The position numbers were made by a program, and so were the translations under genes. A DNA stretch of 64,000 bases from Streptococcus sp. HPH0090 (GTDB lineage: Bacteria; Bacillota; Bacilli; Lactobacillales; Streptococcaceae), in contig NZ_KE150466.1 of the NCBI RefSeq assembly GCF_000411475.1, forward strand, positions 52,829-116,828, in the 5' to 3' direction. The notes beneath the pieces are model-generated. The model did not search any database. It was given only the letters and a program-made list of their open reading frames with translations, and had not been told where the DNA came from. Shown one piece after another: positions 8,172-16,123 of the stretch (its first letter is position 1; the number at the start of each line of letters is the position of its first letter).

Positions 8172-8200
8172 ATTTTAGACATTTTTTTCCTTTTTGTCAA
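8172..8200 (-). promoter_or_regulatory. Promoter of TM2 gene B
   Basis: On the minus strand TTGACA, a 17-bp spacer and TAAAAT. It matches the copy A promoter in spacing and in most flanking bases. Confidence 0.85.
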
Positions 8201-8288
8201 ACTTCCTCTGTGTTTCCTATATTTTTCAAAGTTCCAGTTCAATTTAACCAAAAGAAAAACATTCAATACATCTTCCCTTAGAATTCCT

Positions 8289-9149
8289 TTATTTTACATT
8301 TACCAGTGTTTCAAATGCCTCTCCTGAAACAGGCCCTACTTCTACTTGATTGGCATCTAGATTCTGATAGAGTTCTTCTGGTAAAGCCCCCAAGAAGGTT
8401 TGATAATCTAGTCTAGCCACTGCTTCATAGTCTTCTGGTTTTGAGCCGTCTCCTGATATTTTTACTAGATCAATTTCCCAGACAAGCTCTTTTCCTACCA
8501 ACTGCTCAACATAAGGCGCTGGAATCACAGGTTCTTTTGGCAAAATAGTCTTTACTCCCTGAGCTAGGTGGTAGATACCATGAACCTTACCCTCGCTATC
8601 TGGATAGAATTTGGCGCTTGCAGGATATGCATCCGACCCTTGAACCTTTTTGACTAATGCTTCAAAACGCGCCAAACCACCTTTTTCTGAGAAGTTTTCC
8701 AAATCCTTCTTATCAAAATAAATAGGGGATAGAATTCCTTGGCAGAATCCCAAACGAGCACCCTTATCCGCCAAATAGTTTTTGATAGTATCGTGGAAAT
8801 AATTTTCCAAATCAAAGTCTGCCAATCCTTCAACACCTTCACCAACCTTGGTAGACAAGGCTTGCAAGAGAGCTTCTAGAATCTCCCAATCAGCTCTTGT
8901 AATCAAGTCAGGAATGATTACTTGATAGCCTTTTTGAGAGTCTAGGTAGCGAACTTTAAAGAGGAACTGAGATTTGCCCACGATTCCACACTCGATGTAC
9001 TCGAGGCGATTAAGGGGTTGGCGGAGATAGACAGCATCATAACTATGTGACTCTAGTCCTTCTACTAAGCCTAAAATTGATTTAGCTGTAAGAATCTCCT
9101 GTTGTCCTAAAATACTTTGTTTATTTGGAATAAAAAATGTTTTCACCAT
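8289..9149 (-). CDS. DUF4299-like protein of unknown function
   Basis: This 286-residue soluble protein has no signal peptide or membrane span; I tentatively place it in the streptococcal DUF4299 family. The start is ATG 9149, preceded by AAAGGAG; the longer frame to 9191 would begin upstream of the transcription start suggested by the -10 box. It is a mixed alpha/beta protein with many acidic residues and no recognisable catalytic motif. A cre-like element lies between the -10 box and the start codon, so expression is probably under carbon catabolite control. It is monocistronic, between TM2 gene B and trhO. Confidence 0.65.
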   Translation of the reverse strand: MVKTFFIPNKQSILGQQEILTAKSILGLVEGLESHSYDAVYLRQPLNRLEYIECGIVGKSQFLFKVRYLDSQKGYQVIIPDLITRADWEILEALLQALSTKVGEGVEGLADFDLENYFHDTIKNYLADKGARLGFCQGILSPIYFDKKDLENFSEKGGLARFEALVKKVQGSDAYPASAKFYPDSEGKVHGIYHLAQGVKTILPKEPVIPAPYVEQLVGKELVWEIDLVKISGDGSKPEDYEAVARLDYQTFLGALPEELYQNLDANQVEVGPVSGEAFETLVNVK

Positions 9150-9161
9150 AAATGGTCTCCT

Positions 9162-9185
9162 TTGAAATCGTTTACATATAGTATA
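9162..9185 (-). promoter_or_regulatory. -10 box with adjoining cre-like site, DUF4299 gene
   Basis: TATACT (minus strand, 9180-9185) is followed by a cre-like 16-mer at 9162-9177, TTGAAATCGTTTACAT in + orientation, which matches the CcpA consensus WTGNNARCGNWWWCAW except for one base. Its position just after the -10 box would favour repression. Confidence 0.6.
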
Positions 9186-9242
9186 CACCATTTTCCTGAA
9201 AGATGCAGAAACAAATTTAAGATTTTTTGGTCAAAAGCATAG

Positions 9243-9266
9243 AAAAAACAGCCACTAAGGACTGTC
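9243..9266 (-). terminator. Probable terminator after trhO
   Basis: On the minus strand a short stem (ACAGTC with GGCUGU, one G-U pair) is followed by six Ts. The stem is weak but well placed after the trhO stop. Confidence 0.6.
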
Positions 9267-9272
9267 TTACTT

Positions 9273-10259
9273 TTATACAACTTCAGAATGATCCAAGTTC
9301 TCACCAATCGCTGCTAAACGCTCGATGACTTGATCTTGCGTCAATTCATGCTCTAAAACATAGCGATTACGTGGATGAACACGGCACTCGTGTGAGCAAC
9401 CACGGAGGTACTTGTCTTCATTCTCTTCTGATGTCAAGATACGACGGTTACAGAATGGATTTCCACAGTTGACATAACGTTCACATGGTGTACCATCAAA
9501 CCAATCTTTTCCGACGATTGTTGGATTAACATGATTGACATCGACTGCAATACGCTCATCAAAGACGTACATTTTCCCATCCCAAAGTTCGCCTTGAACT
9601 TCTGGATCTTTACCGTAAGTGGCGATTCCTCCATGCAATTGGCCAACATCTTTGTAGCCTTCACGAACCATCCAACCAGAGAATTTCTCACAACGGACTC
9701 CACCAGTACAGTAGACGACAACACGCTTGTCCATAAATTTTTCCTTGTTATCACGAACCCATTGTGGCAACTCGCGGAAATTGCGGATGTCTGGGCGGAT
9801 AGCACCACGGAAATGACCTAGGTCATACTCGTAGTCGTTACGAGTATCAAGGACAACTGTATCTTCATCTAGGAGGGCTTCTTTGAATTCTTTTGGAGAC
9901 AAGTAAGCACCTGTTGTTTCAAGGGGATCAATATCTTCGTCAAAGTTTTCATCTTCTAAACCAAGGTGGACGATTTCCTTTTTGTAGCGAACAAACATCT
10001 TCTTGAAAGCTTGCTCACTTTCTTCATCAATCTTGAACCAGAGGTTTTCCATCCCTGGAAGGCTGTGAACATAGTCCATGTATTTTTGCGTTGTTTCGTA
10101 ATCACCAGAAACGGTTCCGTTAATCCCTTCGTCAGCGACTAGGATACGACCTTTGAGGCCGATTGATTTACAGAAAGCCAAGTGGTCAGCCGCAAATTGT
10201 TCTGCGTTTTCGATGGGAACATATTTATAGTAAAGTAAAACACGAATAGGTTTTGCCAT
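9273..10259 (-). CDS. trhO: tRNA uridine(34) hydroxylase TrhO (rhodanese family)
   Basis: This 328-residue member of the TrhO/YceA (former UPF0176) family carries out oxygen-dependent hydroxylation of U34 in tRNA, the first step to 5-methoxyuridine-type wobble modification. The N-terminal ferredoxin-like domain (1-~95) is followed by a rhodanese domain (~125-220) with the active-site loop '[13 protein letters not shown]', and a Cys-rich C-terminus ('[10 protein letters not shown]', '[13 protein letters not shown]'). Length and motifs are complete. It stands alone, with its own -10 boxes upstream and a short terminator downstream. The biochemical role comes from family knowledge. Confidence 0.93.
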   Translation of the reverse strand: MAKPIRVLLYYKYVPIENAEQFAADHLAFCKSIGLKGRILVADEGINGTVSGDYETTQKYMDYVHSLPGMENLWFKIDEESEQAFKKMFVRYKKEIVHLGLEDENFDEDIDPLETTGAYLSPKEFKEALLDEDTVVLDTRNDYEYDLGHFRGAIRPDIRNFRELPQWVRDNKEKFMDKRVVVYCTGGVRCEKFSGWMVREGYKDVGQLHGGIATYGKDPEVQGELWDGKMYVFDERIAVDVNHVNPTIVGKDWFDGTPCERYVNCGNPFCNRRILTSEENEDKYLRGCSHECRVHPRNRYVLEHELTQDQVIERLAAIGENLDHSEVV

Positions 10260-10357
10260 AAGATTCTCTTTTCTAAGATTAAATTATCAGAATTTTTCAT
10301 TCAACTATACTAGTATACTCCCTCAAGAAAGCGAATGCAATTTATTTGACCGAAAAT

Positions 10358-10392
10358 TAAAAACAAGACTTGAAAACAGGTCTTGTTTTAAC
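10358..10392 (-). terminator. Terminator after the CPBP protease gene
   Basis: On the minus strand a stem of about ten base pairs (AAAACAAGAC and its complement, with a mismatched top and A-rich loop) is followed by a T-rich tract. It overlaps the stop codon of the CPBP gene. Confidence 0.7.
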
Positions 10393-11077
10393 TGAATATT
10401 CGATGAAGAAAAGTTATCAAAAATGGCAAGGTTGCCACAATATTATTGATAACATGAACGATATAACCGGGATAGATACTCTTGGTATAGCGAGTTAGAC
10501 CCGCATAAAAGATTCCAAATGTCGCAAAAACAAGAATATCTAGTACACTGGGAAAACTTGTAAAGTGAGGAAGAGCAAATAAAACCGAAGGAAGAATCAG
10601 GTCAAGCCCAAATTTCGAATCTTTAAAGAAGGCATGTTGGAGCAATCCTCTATAAATCAACTCTTCCATCAGAGGCCCTAGAAAAAATAAGGATAGGTAG
10701 AGTCCCAACTCGGCAAAATTTGTCTCACTATAACCAATCAACACAGCCCAACCTTCATAGGTAGACTGAACATGTCTAGCCGTTTGGAAATTAAACGTTA
10801 TATGAAGCACAGCTACGAGAATTGTCAGCACTGTATACCACAGCCATTTTTTCTTAGGAATAACAAAAAGATATCCATGACCTGTCTTGACTAATATCCA
10901 TACCATCAGTCCGATGAAGACTAGACTGACAAGATTTCGAATCCAGAAAAAATTGCCAATCTGAGAAGAAAATTGCCAATAGCTTTGGATCATAAGCGTC
11001 AACTGAGAAAGTCCATATACGAAAAATAGGTAGGATAAGATTGCACTTATTTTAAAGAATGGATGATATTTTTTCAT
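10388..11077 (-). CDS. CPBP-family intramembrane metalloprotease
   Basis: A polytopic membrane protein (six to seven spans) with the CPBP/Abi motif 'EELIYRGLLQ' and the downstream His motif 'LPHFTSFPS', the predicted metal/catalytic residues. The frame extends upstream to a GTG at 11161, but that codon lies inside the preceding terminator and a TATAAT box falls within the extension (11132-11137). ATG 11077 (229 residues) is therefore preferred, although its Shine-Dalgarno is poor. Streptococcal members are linked to bacteriocin self-immunity or surface processing in some loci; no bacteriocin gene is seen here, so the substrate is unknown. Confidence 0.8.
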   Translation of the reverse strand: MKKYHPFFKISAILSYLFFVYGLSQLTLMIQSYWQFSSQIGNFFWIRNLVSLVFIGLMVWILVKTGHGYLFVIPKKKWLWYTVLTILVAVLHITFNFQTARHVQSTYEGWAVLIGYSETNFAELGLYLSLFFLGPLMEELIYRGLLQHAFFKDSKFGLDLILPSVLFALPHFTSFPSVLDILVFATFGIFYAGLTRYTKSIYPGYIVHVINNIVATLPFLITFLHRIFS

Positions 11078-11147
11078 ATGTCTATAAGCTATGTTAAATG
11101 TAAGAGCAAAACTCTGAACAAAATGCAGATAATTATATGCAAATACT

Positions 11148-11196
11148 GAAAAAAGAATCACTACCTTATCTAGAAGGCTCTAGACAAGGCAGTGAT
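11148..11196 (-). terminator. Strong terminator after the ngt operon
   Basis: An 18-bp inverted repeat with two mismatches (11157-11174 with 11179-11196) and a four-base loop is followed on the minus strand by TCTTTTTTC. It closes the transporter operon. Confidence 0.9.
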
Positions 11197-11234
11197 TGCA
11201 ATTTTTAGGAATGAATACACGAAATCAATTATTC

Positions 11235-12719
11235 TTATGATTTTTTGCTTTTCAAGAATTCGTCGTATTGTTTTTGCATTTCATCCAATACTTTTTGGTA
11301 AGCACCTTCAGATTTAAGTTTTTCCATCAATTCTGGAATAGCTTTTTCTGGGTCTACAGTACCAGTGTTGATAGCTGTATCGAATTGTTGCATAGTGTTA
11401 GTGATAGCTGAGATTTCAGATTTCACGTTGTCAGTGTTGAAGATGAATCCAAGCGCTGGAGATTCTTTTGCAGTTTCCAAATCTTTCTTAGATTGTGCAA
11501 TTTGTTCATCTGTAACGTTTTCGTTGATGTAAAGGATCCAGTTGTTACCAGTGTTCCATCCTGACATGTGAGTGTTTCCTTTGTATCCGTCAAGGACTTT
11601 AACACGGTTTTCTTTACCTTCAACTTTTTCCCAGTTCTTGCCTTCTGGACCGTAAACAAGACCGTTCAAGAGTTCTGGGTTAGTGTTCAAGAGGTTCAAC
11701 ACTTCCATTGCTTTTTCTTTGTTCTTAGAGTTGTTTGAGATTACAAAGTTAGCAACTTGAGTTGTTTGGTTTTTCTTGATGAAGTTAGTAAATGGTTTGA
11801 TTTTGATATCTCTGTTAGCAACACGAGAAAGCAAGCTACTACCGTAGTCAGCTGGTCCTACTGTTTCTTCACGAACAAGCCAAGTATCTTGAGTAAGGTC
11901 ATATGAAGTATCACTAGTTGCTACGTCTTTTGGAATGTATCCTGCTTCATAGTATTTGTGCATAGTCTTCAAGTGTTCTACGAAACGAGGAACTTCGTAA
12001 CGGTTTACGATCTTAGTAGTGTCGCCTTCAAGGTCGATGACGAATGGAAGACCATTTGCAACTGGGTAGTCAAAGTTTTCTGATGGAATAAAGTTTTTAC
12101 CAACAGCGAATGGCATTACATCTGGAGCTTTTTCTTTGATTTGTTTCAATACTGGTTCAAGTGTTTCGTATGAAGTTACACCTGAGATATCGATTCCATA
12201 TTTTTCAAGAAGTGGGCCGTTGAAGGCAAAGTTTTGTGAAGATGCAACGTTAGCTGCAACTGGAACAGCGTAAATTTTACCGTTTATAGTGTTACCTTTG
12301 ATGTAAGCTGGGTCAAGCGCTTTGTAAAGATCAGCTCCTTCTTTCTTGTACAATTCTGTCAAGTCAGCATAAGCACCCTTTTGAGCGTTTACTACGTAGT
12401 TATCTGCAAATGCGATATCATAGTTTTCACCTGATGAAGTGATAACTGACATTTTCTTACCGTAGTCACCCCAACCAAGGTATTGGATATCCAATTTAGC
12501 ACCAACTTTTTCTCCGATGATTTTGTTTGCATTTTCTAGCAATTCATCCAAGTTATCTGGTTTGTCACCGATTTGGTACATTTTGATAACAGTTTTATCA
12601 CCTGAAGCTGAGTCAGCAGCTTTTTGGTTGTTTCCTTTAAGGTTTCCACAAGCTGCAAGGCTAGCAGCTAAAGCGACAAGGCTAGCAGATGCAAAAGCAT
12701 ATTTTTTCCAGTTTTTCAT
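11235..12719 (-). CDS. ngtS: N-glycan ABC transporter solute-binding lipoprotein (NgtS-like)
   Basis: This 494-residue family-1 type solute-binding protein has a lipoprotein signal: hydrophobic residues ~8-20 and the lipobox 'LAAC' with Cys near residue 24. The mature protein follows the two-lobe sugar-binding layout ('TVIKMYQIGDKPDNLDELL', 'YDIAFADNY'). Permease genes of the LplB/YtcP type precede it, and GH92, GH125, GH38 and GH20 genes lie nearby. This matches the pneumococcal SP_0090-0092 system known to import complex N-glycan. It would capture the released glycan at the outer membrane face; the ATPase is presumably a shared MsmK-type protein encoded elsewhere. The assignment rests on context and resemblance. 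Confidence 0.8.
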   Translation of the reverse strand: MKNWKKYAFASASLVALAASLAACGNLKGNNQKAADSASGDKTVIKMYQIGDKPDNLDELLENANKIIGEKVGAKLDIQYLGWGDYGKKMSVITSSGENYDIAFADNYVVNAQKGAYADLTELYKKEGADLYKALDPAYIKGNTINGKIYAVPVAANVASSQNFAFNGPLLEKYGIDISGVTSYETLEPVLKQIKEKAPDVMPFAVGKNFIPSENFDYPVANGLPFVIDLEGDTTKIVNRYEVPRFVEHLKTMHKYYEAGYIPKDVATSDTSYDLTQDTWLVREETVGPADYGSSLLSRVANRDIKIKPFTNFIKKNQTTQVANFVISNNSKNKEKAMEVLNLLNTNPELLNGLVYGPEGKNWEKVEGKENRVKVLDGYKGNTHMSGWNTGNNWILYINENVTDEQIAQSKKDLETAKESPALGFIFNTDNVKSEISAITNTMQQFDTAINTGTVDPEKAIPELMEKLKSEGAYQKVLDEMQKQYDEFLKSKKS

Positions 12720-12765
12720 GATAAAAACTCCTTTTTTTATTTTTAAATTTAAAACAATTTTAGTG

Positions 12766-12817
12766 ATCTACTTTTCAACAAAGAAAAGTTAGATAGGGTA
12801 GAGAAAACATGTTTCTC
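12766..12817 (-). other. Intercistronic hairpins between permease and binding-protein genes
   Basis: Two stem-loops occur in this gap: an imperfect ATCTA...TAGAT stem with a TTTTC/GAAAA core, and GAGAAA/TTTCTC around 12801-12817. Neither has a U-run. They may stabilise the downstream message so that the binding protein is made in excess over the permeases, as is common in such operons. Confidence 0.45.
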
Positions 12818-12825
12818 AGTGTTTC

Positions 12826-13746
12826 TTATTCTTTAACACCACCGATAGTCAAACCTTTTACAAAGTAGCGTTGGAAGAATGGATAGAGAATCGCAATTGG
12901 AACAGTCGCAACAACGACCATGGCCATACGACCTGTTTCTTTTGGTAGGGCAACCGCAAGTTGTCCTGACATACCAACAGACTTAGCAATGTAATCCATG
13001 TTGTTTTGAATTTGCATCAGCAAATATTGCAATGGATACAAGTTGTCACTCTTGATGTAAAGTAGGGCATTGAACCAGTCGTTCCAGAATCCAAGTGCTG
13101 TCAAAAGTGTGATAGTCGCAATCCCTGGAAGAGAAAGTGGTAAACAAATTTGGAAGAAAATCCGCGCTTCGCTAGCACCGTCGATACGAGCTGATTCGAG
13201 GATTGCTTCTGGTATGGTCTTCTTGAAGAAGGAACGCATCAACATAATGTTGAATGGTGATAGAAGCATCGGAACAATCAAGGCCCAAATAGTGTCACCC
13301 AAGTGAAGTAATTGAGTTACCACGATATAGCCTGGTACCAAACCAGCATTGAACAACATACTAAGAAGAGCGAAGACTGTAAAGAATTTGCGATACTTAA
13401 ATGTTGAACGTGAGATGGCATAAGCGTAGGTTGTTGTGATGAATACGTTTGTCAACGTACCTACAACTGTCACAAAGCCTGAGATAAAGAGCGCTTGTAG
13501 AATCTTGTCCTTGAACTGAGCCAAGAACTGGAATCCATCTACACCAAACTTCGATGGGAAGAAGCTATATCCATATTGAACAATACTTTTTTCGTCTGTA
13601 ATTGAGATAATGATTACGAAGATGAAAGGCAAGATACAAGAGAAGGCCAGCAAACCAGATATGATACTAAAGAAGATATCTGCTTTTTTGCTGAAGGAGT
13701 GTATGCCAACATTATCAATTTTTTCTTTTTGAATTTTTTTTGCCAT
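12826..13746 (-). CDS. ngtP2: N-glycan ABC transporter permease (NgtP2-like)
   Basis: This 306-residue MalG/YtcP-type permease has six membrane spans and the EAA loop 'ESARIDGASEARIFFQICLPLSLPG' (about residues 205-230), which contacts the ATPase. ATG 13746 is chosen over the longer frame to 13797 because AAAGGAGGA lies four bases before it and the extension overlaps the upstream permease gene. The gene lies 13 bp after ngtP1. With ngtP1 it forms the membrane channel for N-glycan uptake. No ATP-binding subunit gene is present in the cluster. Confidence 0.85.
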   Translation of the reverse strand: MAKKIQKEKIDNVGIHSFSKKADIFFSIISGLLAFSCILPFIFVIIISITDEKSIVQYGYSFFPSKFGVDGFQFLAQFKDKILQALFISGFVTVVGTLTNVFITTTYAYAISRSTFKYRKFFTVFALLSMLFNAGLVPGYIVVTQLLHLGDTIWALIVPMLLSPFNIMLMRSFFKKTIPEAILESARIDGASEARIFFQICLPLSLPGIATITLLTALGFWNDWFNALLYIKSDNLYPLQYLLMQIQNNMDYIAKSVGMSGQLAVALPKETGRMAMVVVATVPIAILYPFFQRYFVKGLTIGGVKE

Positions 13747-13759
13747 ATGCTCCTCCTTT

Positions 13760-14689
13760 CTAGAATAGTGCTGAGTTAGGATCAACACGTCTTGCAAGTA
13801 AGTTTGATAGGATAACGAGAATCAAACCGACGACTGACTGATAGAGACCGGCTGCTGATGCCATACCGATATCTGCTGTCTGGGTCAATCCGTTAAAGAC
13901 ATAAACGTCCAATACGTTTGTTACGCTATAGAGCTGACCAGCGTTGTGAGGGATTTGGTAGAAGAGACCGAAGTCCGCACGGAAGATGTTTCCGACTGCA
14001 AGGATGGTCAATACTGTCACAAGCGGAGTCAACTGAGGGATGGTTACGTTACGGATACGTTGCCATTTGCTAGCGCCATCCACTGTTGCTGCTTCGTAGT
14101 AAGTTGGGTCAATACCCATGATAGTTGCGTAGTACATCACACTACTATATCCAAAGCCTTTCCAGATACCTAGGAAGAGGAGGAGGTACGGCCAAATACT
14201 TACATCAGCGTAGAAGTTAATACCCTTCATTCCGAGAGCTTCTAGGGTGTGGTTGATAAGCCCTTTATCGATATTTAGGAAAGCATCTGTAAAGAAACTA
14301 ATGATAACCCAAGATAGGAAGTAAGGGAATAACATAGACGTTTGGTAGATTTTAACCATTTGCTTAGAGCGAAGTTCACTAAGGATAATGGCGATACCAA
14401 CTGACACAACCAAACCGATAAAGATAAATCCAAGGTTGTAAAGTACTGTGTTTCGAGTGATGACAAAGGCATCTTTCGAACTAAACAAGAATTTAAAGTT
14501 ATCTAGTCCGACCCATCTACTGTTTATAATACTGTGAACGAATCCTTCACCAGTCATATGGTAGTCTTTGAAGGCAACCACATTCCCAAAAACTGGAATG
14601 TAGAAGAATAAAATCAACCAAATTGTTCCTGGTAGAACCATTAAGAGAAAAATCCAATTATCTCTTAAAGTTTTTGAAAACTTGTTCAT
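13760..14689 (-). CDS. ngtP1: N-glycan ABC transporter permease (NgtP1-like)
   Basis: This 309-residue LplB-type permease has an N-terminal span at residues ~12-35 and five more downstream. The EAA motif is 'YEAATVDGASKWQRIRNVTIPQLTP'. As the first gene of the operon it follows a promoter whose -10 region adjoins a perfect cre consensus. The Shine-Dalgarno is a purine-rich GGGGGGAAATT just before ATG 14689. The LplB/YtcP permease pair is typical of importers of larger oligosaccharides, consistent with the pneumococcal N-glycan system. Confidence 0.85.
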   Translation of the reverse strand: MNKFSKTLRDNWIFLLMVLPGTIWLILFFYIPVFGNVVAFKDYHMTGEGFVHSIINSRWVGLDNFKFLFSSKDAFVITRNTVLYNLGFIFIGLVVSVGIAIILSELRSKQMVKIYQTSMLFPYFLSWVIISFFTDAFLNIDKGLINHTLEALGMKGINFYADVSIWPYLLLFLGIWKGFGYSSVMYYATIMGIDPTYYEAATVDGASKWQRIRNVTIPQLTPLVTVLTILAVGNIFRADFGLFYQIPHNAGQLYSVTNVLDVYVFNGLTQTADIGMASAAGLYQSVVGLILVILSNLLARRVDPNSALF

Positions 14690-14742
14690 AATTTCCCCCC
14701 CTTTTTATTTTCTAAAACTTCATAATCTCACATTTTTTAGAC

Positions 14743-14768
14743 TTGATAACGTTTACAAAAATAGTATA
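14743..14768 (-). promoter_or_regulatory. ngt operon promoter with perfect cre site
   Basis: TATACT on the minus strand (14763-14768) is followed by the 16-mer TTGATAACGTTTACAA (+ orientation, 14743-14758), which satisfies every position of the cre consensus. A weak -35 (TTAAAC) lies 17 bp upstream. CcpA binding here should repress the transporter when preferred sugars are available. Confidence 0.75.
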
Positions 14769-14804
14769 CTCTTATTTTTAGGACAGTTTAAACTACAAAT
14801 TATA

Positions 14805-14845
14805 GAAAAAACTCCACAAATTATTTTATGTGGAGAACTTTTTTA
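14805..14845 (-). terminator. Terminator after the orphan lipoprotein gene
   Basis: A CTCCACA/TGTGGAG stem with an AT-rich loop has a T6 run on the minus-strand side. Confidence 0.8.
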
Positions 14846-14854
14846 TAAGGAGGA

Positions 14855-14870
14855 TGTTTCACGAGAAACA
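14855..14870. promoter_or_regulatory. parS-like site, one mismatch
   Basis: TGTTTCACGAGAAACA differs from the palindromic ParB (Spo0J) consensus TGTTNCACGTGAAACA by a single base at the tenth position. It lies between the terminator and the stop codon of the lipoprotein gene. Perfect sites occur at 48397 and 58681. Confidence 0.55.
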
Positions 14871-14901
14871 CTCCGCCTGCATGAGGCGTTCCCCATCTCT
14901 A

Positions 14902-16011
14902 CTAATTGAAAACTCCTTCCAATATCGGTTGGGGAAAACTGACAAAATGAACCTGGGCATTTATAATGGTACCTGCTTCATTTTTCTCAATCTCAGGTTG
15001 CCCTTCAGTATGTAAAATAGTAGGGCGACCATCCTTGTAGCCAAAGAGAATCACTTCTGTCCCTGCTTCATTCACATAACAGGCCAAGATTTCAAATCGT
15101 TTTTCTACAACACCAACAGTATAGTCATGCCATTTAAAAGTATAGTTCACTCCATCCACTTGCCCAAATTGCATAATCTGATCTGGGACTGCAAGCCCAT
15201 AATAACGACTATATGTTGCTAGGTTAGTAGACTTAAATTTTTCACCTTTACTATCCGAGTAAGATTCCATGACTGTTTTTATCTTGTCTGTTAGAGTACT
15301 ACTGTCTGCCTCATTCTCTGTAGCTACACTTGTTTTTAATAGAAATTCCTTAAAACCTTGCGCTAAATCTGTGTTTTCAGTCTCTTCAAAATTCGCAGCA
15401 CGGATAGTTTCTAGTGTCTTATCGGCATACAAAACCTGTGCTTGCCCATCCTTGAGTGTAAAAAGGTAAAAATGTCTGGCTTGATCGTCATAGTAGGCAT
15501 CCAAAACCAAGTAATCATAGGCATTGTCACTGGACACCCCGAAAATATTCCATCGGACTCTTTTCTGAGAGACAGTTGTTGTTTCTAATTTTTTAATGAG
15601 TTCATTTTTTTCGTCAAACTTTATATGCTCCAGTCTATGATAGGACTGCCCCATAGAGGAAGCCCAGCTTGCAAACTCTTCCTGCCACTTTTCGGTGTTG
15701 TATTGGATTAGCTTCTGAAAATCCGAGTAATTCTTCATAATCAAGGCTTGATCAGTAGGATGAGATAACTGGAGTTCCTCCATGGCTACAAGAGTAGCAA
15801 CCATAGGTGATTGCACAGTTGCGCCCTTGACTTCTTTTTCGTGCGAAAGAGCCTTCTCATAGGAATCCGCTAGGTAGTGAAAATAGTTGGTTACTTCCTT
15901 GGTTTGTTGCTCCCTTGATGTTGACTGACTAGTTACGCTATCTTCTGTCGTATTTTGACAAGCAGATAAAACTAGCAGAGTAGCACCTAGGACTAGTAGT
16001 AGCTTTTTCAT
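14902..16011 (-). CDS. Lipoprotein of unknown function
   Basis: This 369-residue protein has a clear lipoprotein signal ('MKKLLLVLGATLLVLSAC', lipidated Cys at residue 18) and a polar Ser/Thr/Gln linker. The rest is a mixed alpha/beta extracellular domain with many aromatic residues and two or more repeated 'YxLFTLKDG/ILFGYKDG' style strands. There is no sugar-binding-protein signature and no catalytic motif I recognise. It has its own promoter and terminator, but it lies between the glycosidase operon and the N-glycan transporter, so a role at the surface in that pathway is possible though unproven. Confidence 0.75.
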   Translation of the reverse strand: MKKLLLVLGATLLVLSACQNTTEDSVTSQSTSREQQTKEVTNYFHYLADSYEKALSHEKEVKGATVQSPMVATLVAMEELQLSHPTDQALIMKNYSDFQKLIQYNTEKWQEEFASWASSMGQSYHRLEHIKFDEKNELIKKLETTTVSQKRVRWNIFGVSSDNAYDYLVLDAYYDDQARHFYLFTLKDGQAQVLYADKTLETIRAANFEETENTDLAQGFKEFLLKTSVATENEADSSTLTDKIKTVMESYSDSKGEKFKSTNLATYSRYYGLAVPDQIMQFGQVDGVNYTFKWHDYTVGVVEKRFEILACYVNEAGTEVILFGYKDGRPTILHTEGQPEIEKNEAGTIINAQVHFVSFPQPILEGVFN

Positions 16012-16042
16012 GGTCAGACCTCCAAACTATCCTTATACTTTC

Positions 16043-16071
16043 ATTATACTCCTTCCCTATCTCCAAATCAA
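16043..16071 (-). promoter_or_regulatory. Promoter of the lipoprotein gene
   Basis: On the minus strand TTGATT, a 17-bp spacer and TATAAT. The -35 box starts at the end of the upstream GH20 terminator. Confidence 0.7.
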
Positions 16072-16105
16072 AAAACATCTCCATTTATTTAAAAGGAGAT
16101 GTTTG
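16072..16105 (-). terminator. Terminator after the GH20 gene
   Basis: The stem AACATCTCC/GGAGATGTT, with a 12-base AT loop, is followed on the minus strand by TTTTT. It ends the glycosidase operon. Confidence 0.85.
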
Positions 16106-16123
16106 GTTATCTGTGATAAATTT

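Noticed and set aside
11078..11161. GTG-initiated N-terminal extension of the CPBP protease
   Set aside because: The GTG lies in the terminator of the preceding operon and a TATAAT box falls inside the extension.
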